64,000 bases of DNA from Oceanicoccus sp. Its GTDB lineage: Bacteria > Pseudomonadota > Gammaproteobacteria > Pseudomonadales > Dasaniaceae. Under the pieces are notes generated by a model, which was given only the letters and a program-made list of their open reading frames with translations, was not told the DNA's origin and searched no databases. The position numbers and the translations under genes were made by a program. The stretch lies in NCBI RefSeq assembly GCF_029238675.1, contig NZ_JAQWFR010000016.1, forward strand, positions 1 through 64,000, written 5' to 3'. Positions 27,434-36,722 of the stretch are shown here, one piece after another. The number at the start of each line of letters is the position of its first letter. The stretch's first letter is position 1.

Positions 27434-27702
27434 TTTTCTTTTTCAGTAACGCTAACTTCTTCGGGTTTGGCCTTAGGTGGCGCCGTCACCTCAATCACAG
27501 GCTGCTTCTTTTCATCCAGCTCAACACTGATCGCCTCAGCACGCAGATAAATATCTTTGGAGCTTAGCTCAAAAACAATATTTAAGGCCTCATCTTTATG
27601 TAGGCTGCGAAACAACAGTTTGGGTTCACGGCCACACTCCCATTCCTTTTGCTTGGTAGCAAAATAACCATCTTGATTTCTTACAACAAAGACTGTGCTC
27701 AT
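27406..27702 (-). CDS. conserved hypothetical protein
   Basis: A 98-residue soluble protein starting MSTVFVVRNQDGYFATKQKE; a start at 27723 would add seven residues. The first 75 residues resemble a small uncharacterised family that I recall from Pseudomonas relatives (RSLHKDEALNIVFELSSKDI). No function is known to me. The final residues VTPAEAGV are encoded by the adjacent palindromic repeat, so the native C-terminus has been altered. Confidence 0.7.
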   Translation of the reverse strand: MSTVFVVRNQDGYFATKQKEWECGREPKLLFRSLHKDEALNIVFELSSKDIYLRAEAISVELDEKKQPVIEVTAPPKAKPEEVSVTEKENVTPAEAGV

Positions 27703-27770
27703 AGGATTAAAATAACCGTACAAAGTGTGATTTTTTAAGATTCAATTTTATCGTGAAACTGCATTCACAG

Positions 27771-28268
27771 CTACGATAGATTGCGGATTAACAGCTCTTT
27801 GGCCTGATTAATTTGCGCCGCCAGATAATCACTGCCGCCCCGGTCGGGGTGGACTTTTTGCATCATCTTGCGGTGGGCCTGGATAATCTCTTCTTTGGTG
27901 GCGCCTGGGGAGAGCCCCAGTGCTGCATAGGCCGACTCTTCATCCATATCGCTATTGGCTTGGGGAGGAGGGCTTTGCCCGTTATCGTCGGCCTTTGTTT
28001 TAGTACCGAGAAATTGCTGGAATAGTGGAAACATCCTGATAAGAAAGGGTGTAGAGCGCCTAACAATAGGAATGAGTGCGCCAATCATTGCCCCAATCCA
28101 GTGGATGCGGCCGGTTACCGCCAGCAAAATCAGTACAATCGCCAGCCCACTTAAGCCCAGCTTTAAATACAGGCCTTTCTTTTGCTCTTCAGGGGTATTT
28201 CTGACCAGCTTGATAATCGTAACAACAGCCAGGACAAAGGCTATCAGTAAAATTAAACGGGGTAACAC
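27771..28268 (-). CDS. membrane-anchored J-domain protein
   Basis: A 165-residue protein starting at GTG. Two hydrophobic segments (about residues 3-18 and 33-52, possibly a third near 60-75) precede a linker and a short C-terminal J domain with the HPD motif in HRKMMQKVHPDRGGSDYLAA, the reduced form seen in TIM14/DjlC-like proteins. It probably recruits DnaK at the inner membrane. The substrate is unknown. Confidence 0.8.
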   Translation of the reverse strand: MLPRLILLIAFVLAVVTIIKLVRNTPEEQKKGLYLKLGLSGLAIVLILLAVTGRIHWIGAMIGALIPIVRRSTPFLIRMFPLFQQFLGTKTKADDNGQSPPPQANSDMDEESAYAALGLSPGATKEEIIQAHRKMMQKVHPDRGGSDYLAAQINQAKELLIRNLS

Positions 28269-28335
28269 AATATTTCCGGCCTTTGGTTAAATGCTTGTTC
28301 GCATAATACCGGCGCCGGGCGATGGCTGCCACTGC

Positions 28336-28518
28336 TTATTGGCGTCTGCTAGCTAATTCAGGAATATAGTGGCGTCGGGTCAAAAGCTCTTGTTCGATAG
28401 TCTCTTGTTGTAGCCGGTCCAGACGCTGGTTAACCATGAGGATTTCCCATAACTTGCGGCTGCATAGATTATCTATATCGATTTTTTTGTCTGTATTCAG
28501 TGTGTTTATCGCTCTCAT
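28336..28518 (-). CDS. small hypothetical protein
   Basis: A 60-residue basic protein, MRAINTLNTDKKIDIDNLCS..., with a purine-rich AGAAGAGAAAA ribosome-binding region upstream of the chosen ATG at 28518. It has no hydrophobic segment and no motif I recognise; the C-terminal half (QRLDRLQQETIEQELLTRRH) looks helical. It follows the two-partner secretion pair on the same strand. Confidence 0.5.
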   Translation of the reverse strand: MRAINTLNTDKKIDIDNLCSRKLWEILMVNQRLDRLQQETIEQELLTRRHYIPELASRRQ

Positions 28519-28595
28519 CGTTTTCTCTTCTCTTTTAATGATGAGAGCGATTATTGGGTCTTTACATTGCAGCAATGTGACATTTGGATGACGTT

Positions 28596-29891
28596 TTAAA
28601 GTTCTTCTTCAAGCTGGTCAGCGGGTAACCTAATGCCTGAAGACTCCACATTAAATAAGCCCAGACTTGAGCTGTTGGCGGCTACATTGGTCGTGGGAAG
28701 AGGGTTTCCTGAATCTGCGTTAACCACAGAGGCAGCTTCTTCAGCGGCCAGGCGAGTGGCTTCGGCTTCGAGAGCAGCCAGGCGTTCATTTTCCAGAATG
28801 CGGGCAGCTTCTTCAGCGGCCGCTTCCTCTGCTTGACGGGCGGCTTCGAGAGCAGCCAGGCGTTCATTTTCCAGAATGCGGGCAGCTTCCTCAGCAGCCG
28901 CTTCCTCTGCTTGACGGGCAGCTTCCAGTTCTTGTGCGATACCTGCCTGGTCCAGAGGGTTTACTTGCGTAGTCAACTGATCCTCTGATGACACCAGAAT
29001 TTGTGCATCATCACTTAGCGTAATATTACCACCCTGTGCTACTAGCGAGACATTGCCTGAGTCATCACTGTTTACTTCCAAAGACTCAATAAGGCCAGAG
29101 AGATTGACAGCATTGGTAAAGATATTGGAGGCCACATGGGCTTGAATAACGATTTCTTTAGCAGTGATGACGCCATGATTCTCATCGGTATAGTCATTGT
29201 TGGTAAGAGCACTATCCAGATTGGCAATATTGTCAGAGACTTCCTCAGTCACCTCAAATTGCATCAGGCCACTACTATCAAAGGCCACCGTCATCGCTTC
29301 ACCTGCAGCCAATGTTACGCGACCGGCAATGGCTTCAATCCTGCCATTGTTAATCACCGAATTACCTAACAGAGCAACGCTGCCGCCGCTTGCTGCTTTA
29401 ATCAGGCCGCTATTGATAATTATTCCTTTATTGGTTTCATCGGCAAGTAATTGAAAGTTTTCCGCCATAAACGCATCGCTATCAATATTTAGGGTACTGG
29501 CTACCAGGCTACCGGCAAAAACTATAGAGCCGGAGGCAAAGTCGATACCATTTTTATTAACCAGGTAGATTTTACCGTCACCGGCAATACCTCCGGCAAT
29601 AGTGCTGGCCTGATTGTCGTTAATAATATTCAGGGTGGCGTGGTCGCTGTTATTAGAAAACAGCACGATATCACTTGAGGCGAGGTCAAAGCTGTCCCAC
29701 TCGATAACGGCCCTGGTGGTGGATTGAGTCACTATGGTTGTAGCACCGGGAGTGACAGCGGCACTGCCATGGGTAACCGTGGCGGCACCAGGGGCACCGA
29801 ATGCCAGGGAGGAAGACATTAAACAGGCCGCGGCCAATTGTTGTATGGTGATTTTTTTCAGGCGCTTATTTATTCTCTGCTGCGTCTTCAT
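28596..29891 (-). CDS. small TpsA-type exoprotein (FHA N-terminal domain)
   Basis: A 431-residue secreted protein of two-partner secretion. The start at 29891 (MKTQQRINKRLKK) has AGAGG eight bases upstream. A signal peptide ends near SSSLAFGA. The haemagglutination-activity (TPS) domain follows, with VIEWDSFDLASSDIVLFSNN, TIAGGIAGDGKIYLVNKNGI and similar beta-helix segments, then about 150 residues of further helix. The C-terminus is an Ala/Glu-rich coiled coil with two identical 26-residue repeats. TpsA proteins are usually over 1000 residues, so this is a miniature form. The secretion partner is directly upstream. Confidence 0.85.
   Translation of the reverse strand: MKTQQRINKRLKKITIQQLAAACLMSSSLAFGAPGAATVTHGSAAVTPGATTIVTQSTTRAVIEWDSFDLASSDIVLFSNNSDHATLNIINDNQASTIAGGIAGDGKIYLVNKNGIDFASGSIVFAGSLVASTLNIDSDAFMAENFQLLADETNKGIIINSGLIKAASGGSVALLGNSVINNGRIEAIAGRVTLAAGEAMTVAFDSSGLMQFEVTEEVSDNIANLDSALTNNDYTDENHGVITAKEIVIQAHVASNIFTNAVNLSGLIESLEVNSDDSGNVSLVAQGGNITLSDDAQILVSSEDQLTTQVNPLDQAGIAQELEAARQAEEAAAEEAARILENERLAALEAARQAEEAAAEEAARILENERLAALEAEATRLAAEEAASVVNADSGNPLPTTNVAANSSSLGLFNVESSGIRLPADQLEEEL
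28770..28925. repeat. two tandem 78-bp repeats inside the TpsA gene
   Basis: Two adjacent 78-bp units (28848-28925 and 28770-28847) encode the same 26 residues, EAARQAEEAAAEEAARILEN then ERLAAL. The following residues EAEATRLAAEEAAS look like a diverged third unit. Confidence 0.85.
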
Positions 29892-29921
29892 TACTACAAC
29901 CTCTGTATTCATAGCATTAAA

Positions 29922-31703
29922 TTAGATTTCAAACCCGGCACTGAGCCAGTACTGCGGATTGTCGCCATTGCTGGCATCTTGATCACTCAGTGGTGTTGCT
30001 GCTTCAAAGCGGATAAAGAAAGCTTCACTTAAATTTAACTCCAGCCCAATACCGGCACCACTAATATTCTCTTCTTTATTTTCAAAACTGCGGGGGTCAT
30101 TCTGTCTGCCTTCTGCATAATCCACAAAGAAAGAGACTTGAAAAACCTCTCCCCAGTTGCGGCCGGCAAAAGCCGGTTTGTCACTAAACCCCGGTGCGTT
30201 AATAACCCACTCAAGGCTGGCGAATAAAGCTTTATCGCGAACATACTCCGAGACCGGATAGGCGCGAACAGAGTTAGGGCCGCCCATCGAATACTGTTCA
30301 ATGGAAGTCAGCAAGTCTTCGGAATATTGACCTTCCAGGCGAATCAGCAGTGAGTTGCTGCCATTAATTAATTGCAGGCGAGTCAGGTCGAAAGCATATT
30401 TCAGGAAGTCACCGCCAGCATATTCACCGGAGCCACCTTGGCGTAAAGAGTTATTGTCGCCATTGCTATCCATGGCACCGGCAAAATCTGCAAGGCCTTT
30501 ATGAACTGAAAAGCTACCTTCGGTAATGGCAGCGCCAATGAGCGTATCAACACTGTCAAAATCAAACTCGCCACTCACTACACTCAGGTTGTCTTCCCCT
30601 AAATCAAAGTCGAAATCTTTAAATTCAACGTTGGCTTTCTTACGGCTAAAATCCAGAGTTGCTGACATGTTCAGGCTTCTGCTGCGAACAAAAGAATAAC
30701 TGCCATAAATAGAGGCAGCTTCAGTATCACCTTCGGTATCTGGTATATCGAGAGCCTGGCTGATGGCGTAGTCATTGAGGTTATAGGCCACTCCTAAACT
30801 GATCGCAGGAGTAAAAACAGGTATTTCATAACTAAAGGCGCCGTAGCTGGAATCATCCGGGTCGAAGGTTTGCAGGGCAGTGACGATCAGGCGATCACCA
30901 TTGCCGGTCGGGTTATTCCATGCCAGGCTAGCAATCAAACGGTTATTACCGGTGGTTTCAACACCATAGTTGTCGGCAATGACCACAAAGTTAATCGGCT
31001 TTTCTCTTTTGGTTTTGATAACCAGTTCGGTCTCGCCAATATGTTGGCCGGGCTTGAATACGCCATAGGCTTCCAGCCCTGGTATGTCATTTAAACTCAG
31101 TAAAGCACTTTCAATTTTCCCGGCTTCAATCGCCTGGCCAACCAGGTCTTCAAAGTGCCACTGTATAAGTTCATCGGAGTAATAATCATTACCTGACGTA
31201 GTGTTTTGACCAAGCTTGCCAGATAGCAAACTAATAACCACAACATTGTCAGTAATTTTCTGCTGCGGTATAAAAGCCTGGGCAAGAATATAACCTTGCT
31301 GACGATAGTACTGAGTGATTTCGTTAGCGACTTGCTGGAGTTGGCCAATCGTAAAACCATCAGGTCTTGATTTGCGAATCTTCTCAAGTACCTTATTCAG
31401 CTCTAGCAGGCTGACCTTGCCGTCTTCAATACTTTCTGCACCTTCTAAACGAAAGCGGTCTACTTGTACTTTGTCACCGTCGTCAGCATTGAGCGGTCTA
31501 TCAGGTACAGCGGGAATATCATAAGCGGGTTGCTGGGGCGCTGTGGGCAGGCTTCGCTTTTCCAGGTGGGGCTGCACTCCGCCAGGCGTTACGGTGCCAG
31601 AGCCCTGGGCGTAAGTAGTGCTGGCCGTTAGAGGTAATGCAATTAGCGCAATGCAGGCGGTGAGTCGGCGTGACAATATCCGTGTTGAATAAGAGTGTTT
31701 CAA
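29922..31703 (-). CDS. TpsB outer membrane transporter, ShlB/FhaC/HecB family
   Basis: A 593-residue outer-membrane pore that exports the partner TpsA. It has a signal peptide (IALIALPLTASTTYAQG), POTRA domains (about residues 75-225, with EITQYYRQQGYILAQAFIPQ), and a C-terminal 16-strand barrel ending in the aromatic/Phe-type signature SAGFEI. The FhaC-like VRAY segment (GGPNSVRAYPVSEYVRDKAL) is present. The exoprotein gene follows after a short gap on the same strand. Confidence 0.93.
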   Translation of the reverse strand: MKHSYSTRILSRRLTACIALIALPLTASTTYAQGSGTVTPGGVQPHLEKRSLPTAPQQPAYDIPAVPDRPLNADDGDKVQVDRFRLEGAESIEDGKVSLLELNKVLEKIRKSRPDGFTIGQLQQVANEITQYYRQQGYILAQAFIPQQKITDNVVVISLLSGKLGQNTTSGNDYYSDELIQWHFEDLVGQAIEAGKIESALLSLNDIPGLEAYGVFKPGQHIGETELVIKTKREKPINFVVIADNYGVETTGNNRLIASLAWNNPTGNGDRLIVTALQTFDPDDSSYGAFSYEIPVFTPAISLGVAYNLNDYAISQALDIPDTEGDTEAASIYGSYSFVRSRSLNMSATLDFSRKKANVEFKDFDFDLGEDNLSVVSGEFDFDSVDTLIGAAITEGSFSVHKGLADFAGAMDSNGDNNSLRQGGSGEYAGGDFLKYAFDLTRLQLINGSNSLLIRLEGQYSEDLLTSIEQYSMGGPNSVRAYPVSEYVRDKALFASLEWVINAPGFSDKPAFAGRNWGEVFQVSFFVDYAEGRQNDPRSFENKEENISGAGIGLELNLSEAFFIRFEAATPLSDQDASNGDNPQYWLSAGFEI

Positions 31704-32385
31704 GTTAAACCCTTCTTTAGCTTTAATTATTGTTTGTTATCTGGGCTAGTTAAGGCGTCGATACTAGTGAGGCCTATTCCTCGTATATATAAACATTTAC
31801 CACGAAAGAGTGCATGTTAATTATTAGCGCAATAATGCCCATGATTGAGTTCGAAAGTTTATGCATATGCTGAGCCAACTCATTTAACTATATGAATTAT
31901 AAGGATTAAATAGCTTGTCTGCGGTTTTGCTTTTAGTGTGTGTCAAAAAAACCGACAGTCTGCTTGTCGGAGTCAAAAGCCCCATAAAGAGTTTTATGGA
32001 TTTATTAACTTCCTATGATTGTTAAGGCCGATGAGGTTTGCGCAATAGTTTACAAACTTTTCGGTAGACATTTTTGCCTTGATAGCTTCAAAGCATCCAC
32101 GGCTAATAAAATTACCCATTAAGGGCGGTTAAGGGGTGTCGGTATTTTTAACAAGAATATGTGTTTGCTGCTGAGTATATTTGCTATATCGTTGATTTGA
32201 CTTAAAATTGTCACATTGTCACGATTATTGCCTAGGTATCAACATAAACCGAAATAATGGTACTTGGTTTTTGCGGTTAGCAGAGTGTTTGTTGCTGGTT
32301 TGCTGAAAAGTACCTTAATTTGGATAAAAAATTAGATGCAACCTGAATACATCAGATAAGTTAAAAAACCTTGAGGTTTATAATA
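31704..32385. other. intergenic region between tpsB and the VPLPA-CTERM gene
   Basis: This 682-bp AT-rich space carries the divergent promoters of the two units but no gene I can support. Visible structures are hairpins CCGACA/TTGTCGG at 31952-31970 and CCATAAA/TTTTATGG at 31982-31999, and a direct repeat TTGTCAC-A-TTGTCAC at 32208-32222 that could be a regulator site. I found no sigma-54 match here. Confidence 0.5.
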
Positions 32386-32925
32386 ATGAAAATATTAACA
32401 CTCGTGTTTAGTGCCCTCTGGGCTCTCATGAGCCTGCAAGTCCAAGCCATTGAGTCGAGCTGTAACGACACTGCCGATCTTAATTTTTGCGGTACTATTA
32501 CTTTGATTGATGGCGACGGAGATGGCCAGGTAGATGACCTGTCTATTGATAGCTTTAGCTTTACTGTCATACCAGCTGGTACAGTTTCAGTTACCGCAAC
32601 CACTGGCTTTGACAGTTTTATCTTCCTATTTGACAGTAATAATACGGTGCTTATATCCGAAACCTCTAATGAAGGGTCTTCTAACCCTTTTAATCTTGAT
32701 GCAGGATTTGATATCGAATTGTTGCCGGGAACCTATACCGGCACTATCGGCCTGGTCAGTAATGCTTCTGAAGCGCTTCAGGGTTATGACGCCGATAAGC
32801 TGTTTTTAGGCGATGGTGATTGGTACGTAGCCATCGAATTACCACCTTCGCCTGTTCCCCTTCCAGCTGGCTTGCCGTTATTTATGTCTGCACTTATTGG
32901 GCTGGGTTTATTTCGTCGTAAATAA
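32386..32925 (+). CDS. VPLPA-CTERM (PEP-CTERM type) secreted protein
   Basis: A 179-residue protein with a signal peptide (MKILTLVFSALWALMSLQVQ) and a C-terminal sorting tail: VPLPAGLPLF, a hydrophobic stretch and RRK at the very end. This is the VPLPA variant of the PEP-CTERM signal processed by exosortases. The mature part is Asp/Ser/Thr-rich and resembles pre-peptidase-like beta domains (DVUA0089 type). No exosortase gene lies in this window. The ATG at 32386 is chosen over a TTG at 32371. Confidence 0.85.
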   Translation: MKILTLVFSALWALMSLQVQAIESSCNDTADLNFCGTITLIDGDGDGQVDDLSIDSFSFTVIPAGTVSVTATTGFDSFIFLFDSNNTVLISETSNEGSSNPFNLDAGFDIELLPGTYTGTIGLVSNASEALQGYDADKLFLGDGDWYVAIELPPSPVPLPAGLPLFMSALIGLGLFRRK

Positions 32926-32943
32926 AAGTCACACAGATCGTTG

Positions 32944-32977
32944 AAACCGGATAACCTTGTTGTTCTCCGGTTTTTTT
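32944..32977 (+). terminator. intrinsic terminator of the VPLPA-CTERM gene
   Basis: AAACCGGA pairs with TCCGGTTT across a 14-base loop, followed by a run of T residues, 19 bp after the stop codon. Confidence 0.85.
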
Positions 32978-33102
32978 ATGCCTGTTAAAACCGTTGTACT
33001 CTTTAGTTTGATAGTTAAAATACCAACTCATAGTCGTCGGAATAATAACTTCCTGCGTATCAAGACAGTGTAAGTTTTGTAATTGGGCTTGAGGGCTTAA
33101 AG

Positions 33103-33723
33103 ATGACGTTATTCGAAATGCCAACCCCTGACCGGGCATTACCCGGGCGTACAGAACCGATGCCGGTACCGCCAAAGCATGTTGTAAATGGCCACCCCAT
33201 ATCGGCTCCTTTCCCTGATCATCTTGAACAGGCCGTTTTTGGCCTGGGCTGCTTTTGGGGGGCAGAGAGAAAATTCTGGCAATGCGACGGGGTTTATTCC
33301 ACGGCGGTGGGCTATAGCGCAGGTTATACACCTAACCCAACCTATGAAGAGGTCTGTAGCGGCGGCACCGGTCATAATGAAGTGGTGTTGGTGGTATTTG
33401 ATCCCTCAGTGATTAGCTATCAAGACCTGCTAACGGTTTTTTGGGAAAGTCATAATCCTACCCAGGGTATGCGGCAGGGCAACGATCGCGGTACTCAATA
33501 TCGGTCGGGTATTTATTGTTTTAATGAAGAACAAGAACAGAGTGCTGTGCGATCGCGCCAGCATTACCGGGCCAGTTTGGTTGAGGCTGGCTTTCCTGAC
33601 ATAACCACAGAGATATTGCAGGCCCCAACGTTTTATTATGCTGAAGATTATCATCAGCAATACCTGGCTAAAAATCCGGGCGGTTATTGTGGTTTGGGTG
33701 GCACCGGTGTGTCTTGTTCTTAA
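33103..33723 (+). CDS. msrA: peptide-methionine (S)-S-oxide reductase MsrA
   Basis: MsrA repairs oxidised methionine. The 206-residue protein has the catalytic motif [11 protein letters not shown] with the nucleophile Cys at residue 50, plus [20 protein letters not shown] and [20 protein letters not shown]. It has an extended N-terminus like E. coli MsrA and a C-terminal resolving Cys in GTGVSCS. Its stop codon overlaps that of rsmE on the other strand. Confidence 0.96.
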   Translation: MTLFEMPTPDRALPGRTEPMPVPPKHVVNGHPISAPFPDHLEQAVFGLGCFWGAERKFWQCDGVYSTAVGYSAGYTPNPTYEEVCSGGTGHNEVVLVVFDPSVISYQDLLTVFWESHNPTQGMRQGNDRGTQYRSGIYCFNEEQEQSAVRSRQHYRASLVEAGFPDITTEILQAPTFYYAEDYHQQYLAKNPGGYCGLGGTGVSCS

Positions 33724-34427
33724 TACAGTTTACTGGTGATAGCCGCTAAGGCATTTTCTACGCGGAGAATTCTTTCTCCCAGGTGAATGCCTTCAAATCC
33801 CGCCTCAATAAATTTATTCACCTCGTATTCGGTAAAGCCGCCTTCCGGGCCGATTGCTAATACGGCGCTTTCATTAATCGAGTGTGGGCAGGGTTTACCC
33901 GTGGCGGGGTGGGCAATAATACCGCGGGAGCCCTGAACAATAGCAGGTAATTCATCTTCTAAAAAAGGTTTAAATAAGCGTTTAAACGACACTCTTGGTA
34001 ATACTGTGTCTTTTGCTTGTTGTAAGCCTGCCATTAAATAGCCCTCGACTTTTTCATCCGTTAACGCAGGGCTATTCCAAAAACTTTTTTCCACTTTATA
34101 ACTATTAATAATAATCAATTCTTCAATACCCAGTTCGGCAATAGAGCGAAAAATACGTCGGATCATTTTTGGGCGAGGTAAAGCCAGGATAACTTTAAGG
34201 GGCAGCTTTTCAGGTGGTGCTTGATCAAGCTTAACCTCAATATCAACCTTATTATCGGTGATGGCTGTAATAATGCCCGTACCCATCATGCCATTGAGTT
34301 GGCCAAGCTTAACGCTATCGCCAACCGATGATTGATGAATAGTGCGAATATGCTCAAAGCGCTTATCCGTTAGCGTGATATGAGTGTCATCGATAAAATC
34401 GTTATTCAATAAAACAATCAGGTTCAC
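33720..34427 (-). CDS. rsmE: 16S rRNA (uracil1498-N3)-methyltransferase RsmE
   Basis: RsmE methylates U1498 of 16S rRNA. The 235-residue SPOUT-fold protein has an N-terminal PUA-like domain and the knot motifs [34 protein letters not shown] and [14 protein letters not shown] near the C-terminus. It is six bases downstream of rimO on the same strand, so the two probably share a transcript. Confidence 0.95.
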   Translation of the reverse strand: MNLIVLLNNDFIDDTHITLTDKRFEHIRTIHQSSVGDSVKLGQLNGMMGTGIITAITDNKVDIEVKLDQAPPEKLPLKVILALPRPKMIRRIFRSIAELGIEELIIINSYKVEKSFWNSPALTDEKVEGYLMAGLQQAKDTVLPRVSFKRLFKPFLEDELPAIVQGSRGIIAHPATGKPCPHSINESAVLAIGPEGGFTEYEVNKFIEAGFEGIHLGERILRVENALAAITSKLY

Positions 34428-34433
34428 AGGCGG

Positions 34434-35798
34434 CTAGTCTTCGTCTTCATAGACAGGTTCTGCCCATAAGTCATATTCATCGGCACCGGTAATGGTAGCG
34501 AGTAAAGCGTCACCGGGAAATGTATCGGTAAAGCCGTCTAAATACACTTTGCCATCGATTTCAGGAGCGTCGGCATAACAGCGGCCGGTAGCGCCTTGCT
34601 CATCAACTTCGTCGATTAATACTTCCATTTCCTGGCCAATACGTTGCTGCAACCGCTGTGTTGAAATCTTTTGCTGAGTTTCCATAAACCGTTCCCAGCG
34701 ATCCTGCTGAATATCTTCAGGAACATGATCGGGGAGGTCATTGGCTTTGGCACCTTCAACGGGGGAATATTTAAAACAACCCACGCGATCAAGCTGCGCC
34801 TCTTCCAGCCAGTCCAATAATAATTGAAAGTCTTCTTCTGTCTCACCGGGGAAGCCCACCACAAAGGTGGAGCGAATAACCAGGTCGGGGCAGATTTCTC
34901 GCCAGGCTTTAATCCGCTCTAACACTTTGACTTGGTTGCCGGGACGTTTCATTAATTTAAGAATTTTAGGGCTGGCATGTTGGAACGGGATATCCAGATA
35001 GGGAAGAATTTTTCCTTCGGCCATCAGTGGAATCACTTTATCTACGTGAGGGTAGGGGTAGACATAGTGCAGGCGCACCCAGACGCCTAATTCACCCAGC
35101 GCCACCGCCAAATCCTGCATTCGTGTTTCCCGGGCCTGGCCGTCGACAAAGTCCAGCTTGTATTTAACATCCACACCATAGGCACTGGTGTCCTGTGAGA
35201 TAACCAATAATTCCCTGGTTCCTTGCTCGACCAGCTTTTTAGCTTCATCCACCACTTCCGCGATAGGGCGGCTAACCAGGTCACCGCGCATATCGGGAAT
35301 AATGCAAAAGGTGCAGCGGTGGTTACAGCCTTCGGAGATTTTTAAATAACTATAATGTTGAGGGGTGAGCTTAATACCAGCGGCGGGGAGTAAATCCGGG
35401 TAAGGCTTAGGGTCAATATCTTCTGCCGGTGGAATATATTCATGTACCGCGCCCATCACACTCTCATAGTCGGCGGGGCCAGACACACTTAATACGTTAG
35501 GGTTGGCAGCTTTGATAGCCTCAGCATCGCTGCCTTTACCCATACAGCCCGTAACAATCACTTTGCCATTTTCCTGCATGGCTTCGCTAATCGCCTCCAT
35601 GGATTCCTGCTTGGCCGAGTCGATAAAACCGCAGGTATTAACCACCACCACATCGGCCTCATCGTAGTCGGGGCTGATCTCATAGCCTTCCAGTTTAAGC
35701 TGGGTAAGAATGCGCTCGGAGTCTACCAGGGCCTTGGGGCAGCCGAGTGAAATAAATCCGACTTTTTGGGGGAGTGAGGAACCTGTCATAGGGAGCAT
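34434..35798 (-). CDS. rimO: ribosomal protein uS12 methylthiotransferase RimO
   Basis: RimO is a radical SAM methylthiotransferase that modifies Asp of ribosomal protein S12. The 454-residue protein has the N-terminal UPF0004 domain ([20 protein letters not shown] and VVNTCGF), the radical SAM cluster CNHRCTFC, and a C-terminal TRAM domain. MTGSSLPQ, three codons in, is an alternative start. It lies upstream of rsmE, giving a small RNA/ribosome modification unit. Confidence 0.96.
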   Translation of the reverse strand: MLPMTGSSLPQKVGFISLGCPKALVDSERILTQLKLEGYEISPDYDEADVVVVNTCGFIDSAKQESMEAISEAMQENGKVIVTGCMGKGSDAEAIKAANPNVLSVSGPADYESVMGAVHEYIPPAEDIDPKPYPDLLPAAGIKLTPQHYSYLKISEGCNHRCTFCIIPDMRGDLVSRPIAEVVDEAKKLVEQGTRELLVISQDTSAYGVDVKYKLDFVDGQARETRMQDLAVALGELGVWVRLHYVYPYPHVDKVIPLMAEGKILPYLDIPFQHASPKILKLMKRPGNQVKVLERIKAWREICPDLVIRSTFVVGFPGETEEDFQLLLDWLEEAQLDRVGCFKYSPVEGAKANDLPDHVPEDIQQDRWERFMETQQKISTQRLQQRIGQEMEVLIDEVDEQGATGRCYADAPEIDGKVYLDGFTDTFPGDALLATITGADEYDLWAEPVYEDED

Positions 35799-36164
35799 CC
35801 TAACTAAAAGTGGCAGGCATTATACGGGAATAGTCTGAAGCCGGCGAATAAACTTGATGCAAGCACAGTTGCAGCTAACACGAGATCTACGGCAGCCGCG
35901 AGATTATTATGATCTTAATTCAGCAAGCTGCTCACTGGCTATGATCAGCAACAGGCAAAATGCTTTTAAGGATATTCTCTGGCTTCAGTTTATGGTTTAG
36001 TTATTTGGACACTGATTCCCGTGAACAGCGTTTATTGCCACCGTTATCGCTGGTGGATTTGAAAGGGGGCTTCCGATAACTTTATTTTTCCAAATATCCG
36101 CTGGCTCCGGCAACCAGGACGCGTTTTTGTGCCATACTGACCCTTATTAAAAAGAGGAGCGTCT
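35799..36164. other. intergenic region upstream of the H-NOX operon
   Basis: This 366-bp space separates divergent rimO and the H-NOX gene. I see no gene in it. A short hairpin (CCACC/GGTGG, 36038-36056) and a CATACT -10-like hexamer near 36131 are the only elements noted; no sigma-54 or classical NO-regulator (NorR, NsrR) site could be supported. Confidence 0.4.
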
Positions 36165-36722
36165 GTGAAAGGTATAGTCTATACATTGTTCCAGGATATG
36201 GTGGAAGAGGAATTTGGGCTGGAGGTCTGGGAACATTTACTTGAGCATTCATCGCTGCCCAGCGAGGGTATCTATACTTCGGTAAAAACTTATCCCGATG
36301 AAGAAATCGTAGAACTCATCACTCAGTTATCTGCCCACAGCGGCACCCCTGCCCCAGACCTGATTGAGCACTTTGGCCATTATCTATTGCCTAACCTGAT
36401 GGCTACCTTGCCGGCCATGATTAGTCGCTACCATGATCTGTGGTCATTTCTGGGGGCGATTGATGATGTCATTCATATGGAAGTGCAAAAGCTTAATCCC
36501 GATGCCTTGACCCCGGAAATCAAAGTGATTGAGCACCATGGCGACCAGATGGATGTGTCTTATAAATCTCCCCGGAAATTATGCTTTTTGGCTATCGGCT
36601 TGATTAAACAAGCGGGTATCCACTTTAATACCCCGGTAGATGTAACTCATAAGCAATGTATGCATGATGATCACCAGCACTGTGTGCTGAGTATTACCCT
36701 GTCAGAGCCAATATATGCCTGA
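36165..36722 (+). CDS. hnoX: H-NOX haem nitric oxide-binding sensor
   Basis: A 185-residue haem protein that senses NO (and in some lineages O2). The start is GTG with GAGGAGCG just upstream. The proximal haem ligand is His104 in DDVIHMEVQKLNP and the haem-binding YxSxR motif is Tyr133-Ser135-Arg137 (VSYKSPRKLC). The distal pocket shows no obvious Tyr near the O2-ligand position, as far as I can judge, which fits a NO sensor. The next gene, a histidine kinase, overlaps its stop by eight bases, so kinase control is the probable role. Confidence 0.95.
   Translation: MKGIVYTLFQDMVEEEFGLEVWEHLLEHSSLPSEGIYTSVKTYPDEEIVELITQLSAHSGTPAPDLIEHFGHYLLPNLMATLPAMISRYHDLWSFLGAIDDVIHMEVQKLNPDALTPEIKVIEHHGDQMDVSYKSPRKLCFLAIGLIKQAGIHFNTPVDVTHKQCMHDDHQHCVLSITLSEPIYA

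Noticed and set aside
32250-32310. TGGTACTTGGTTTTTGC as a sigma-54 promoter before the VPLPA-CTERM gene
   Set aside because: The GG to GC distance is two bases too long for a sigma-54 element.
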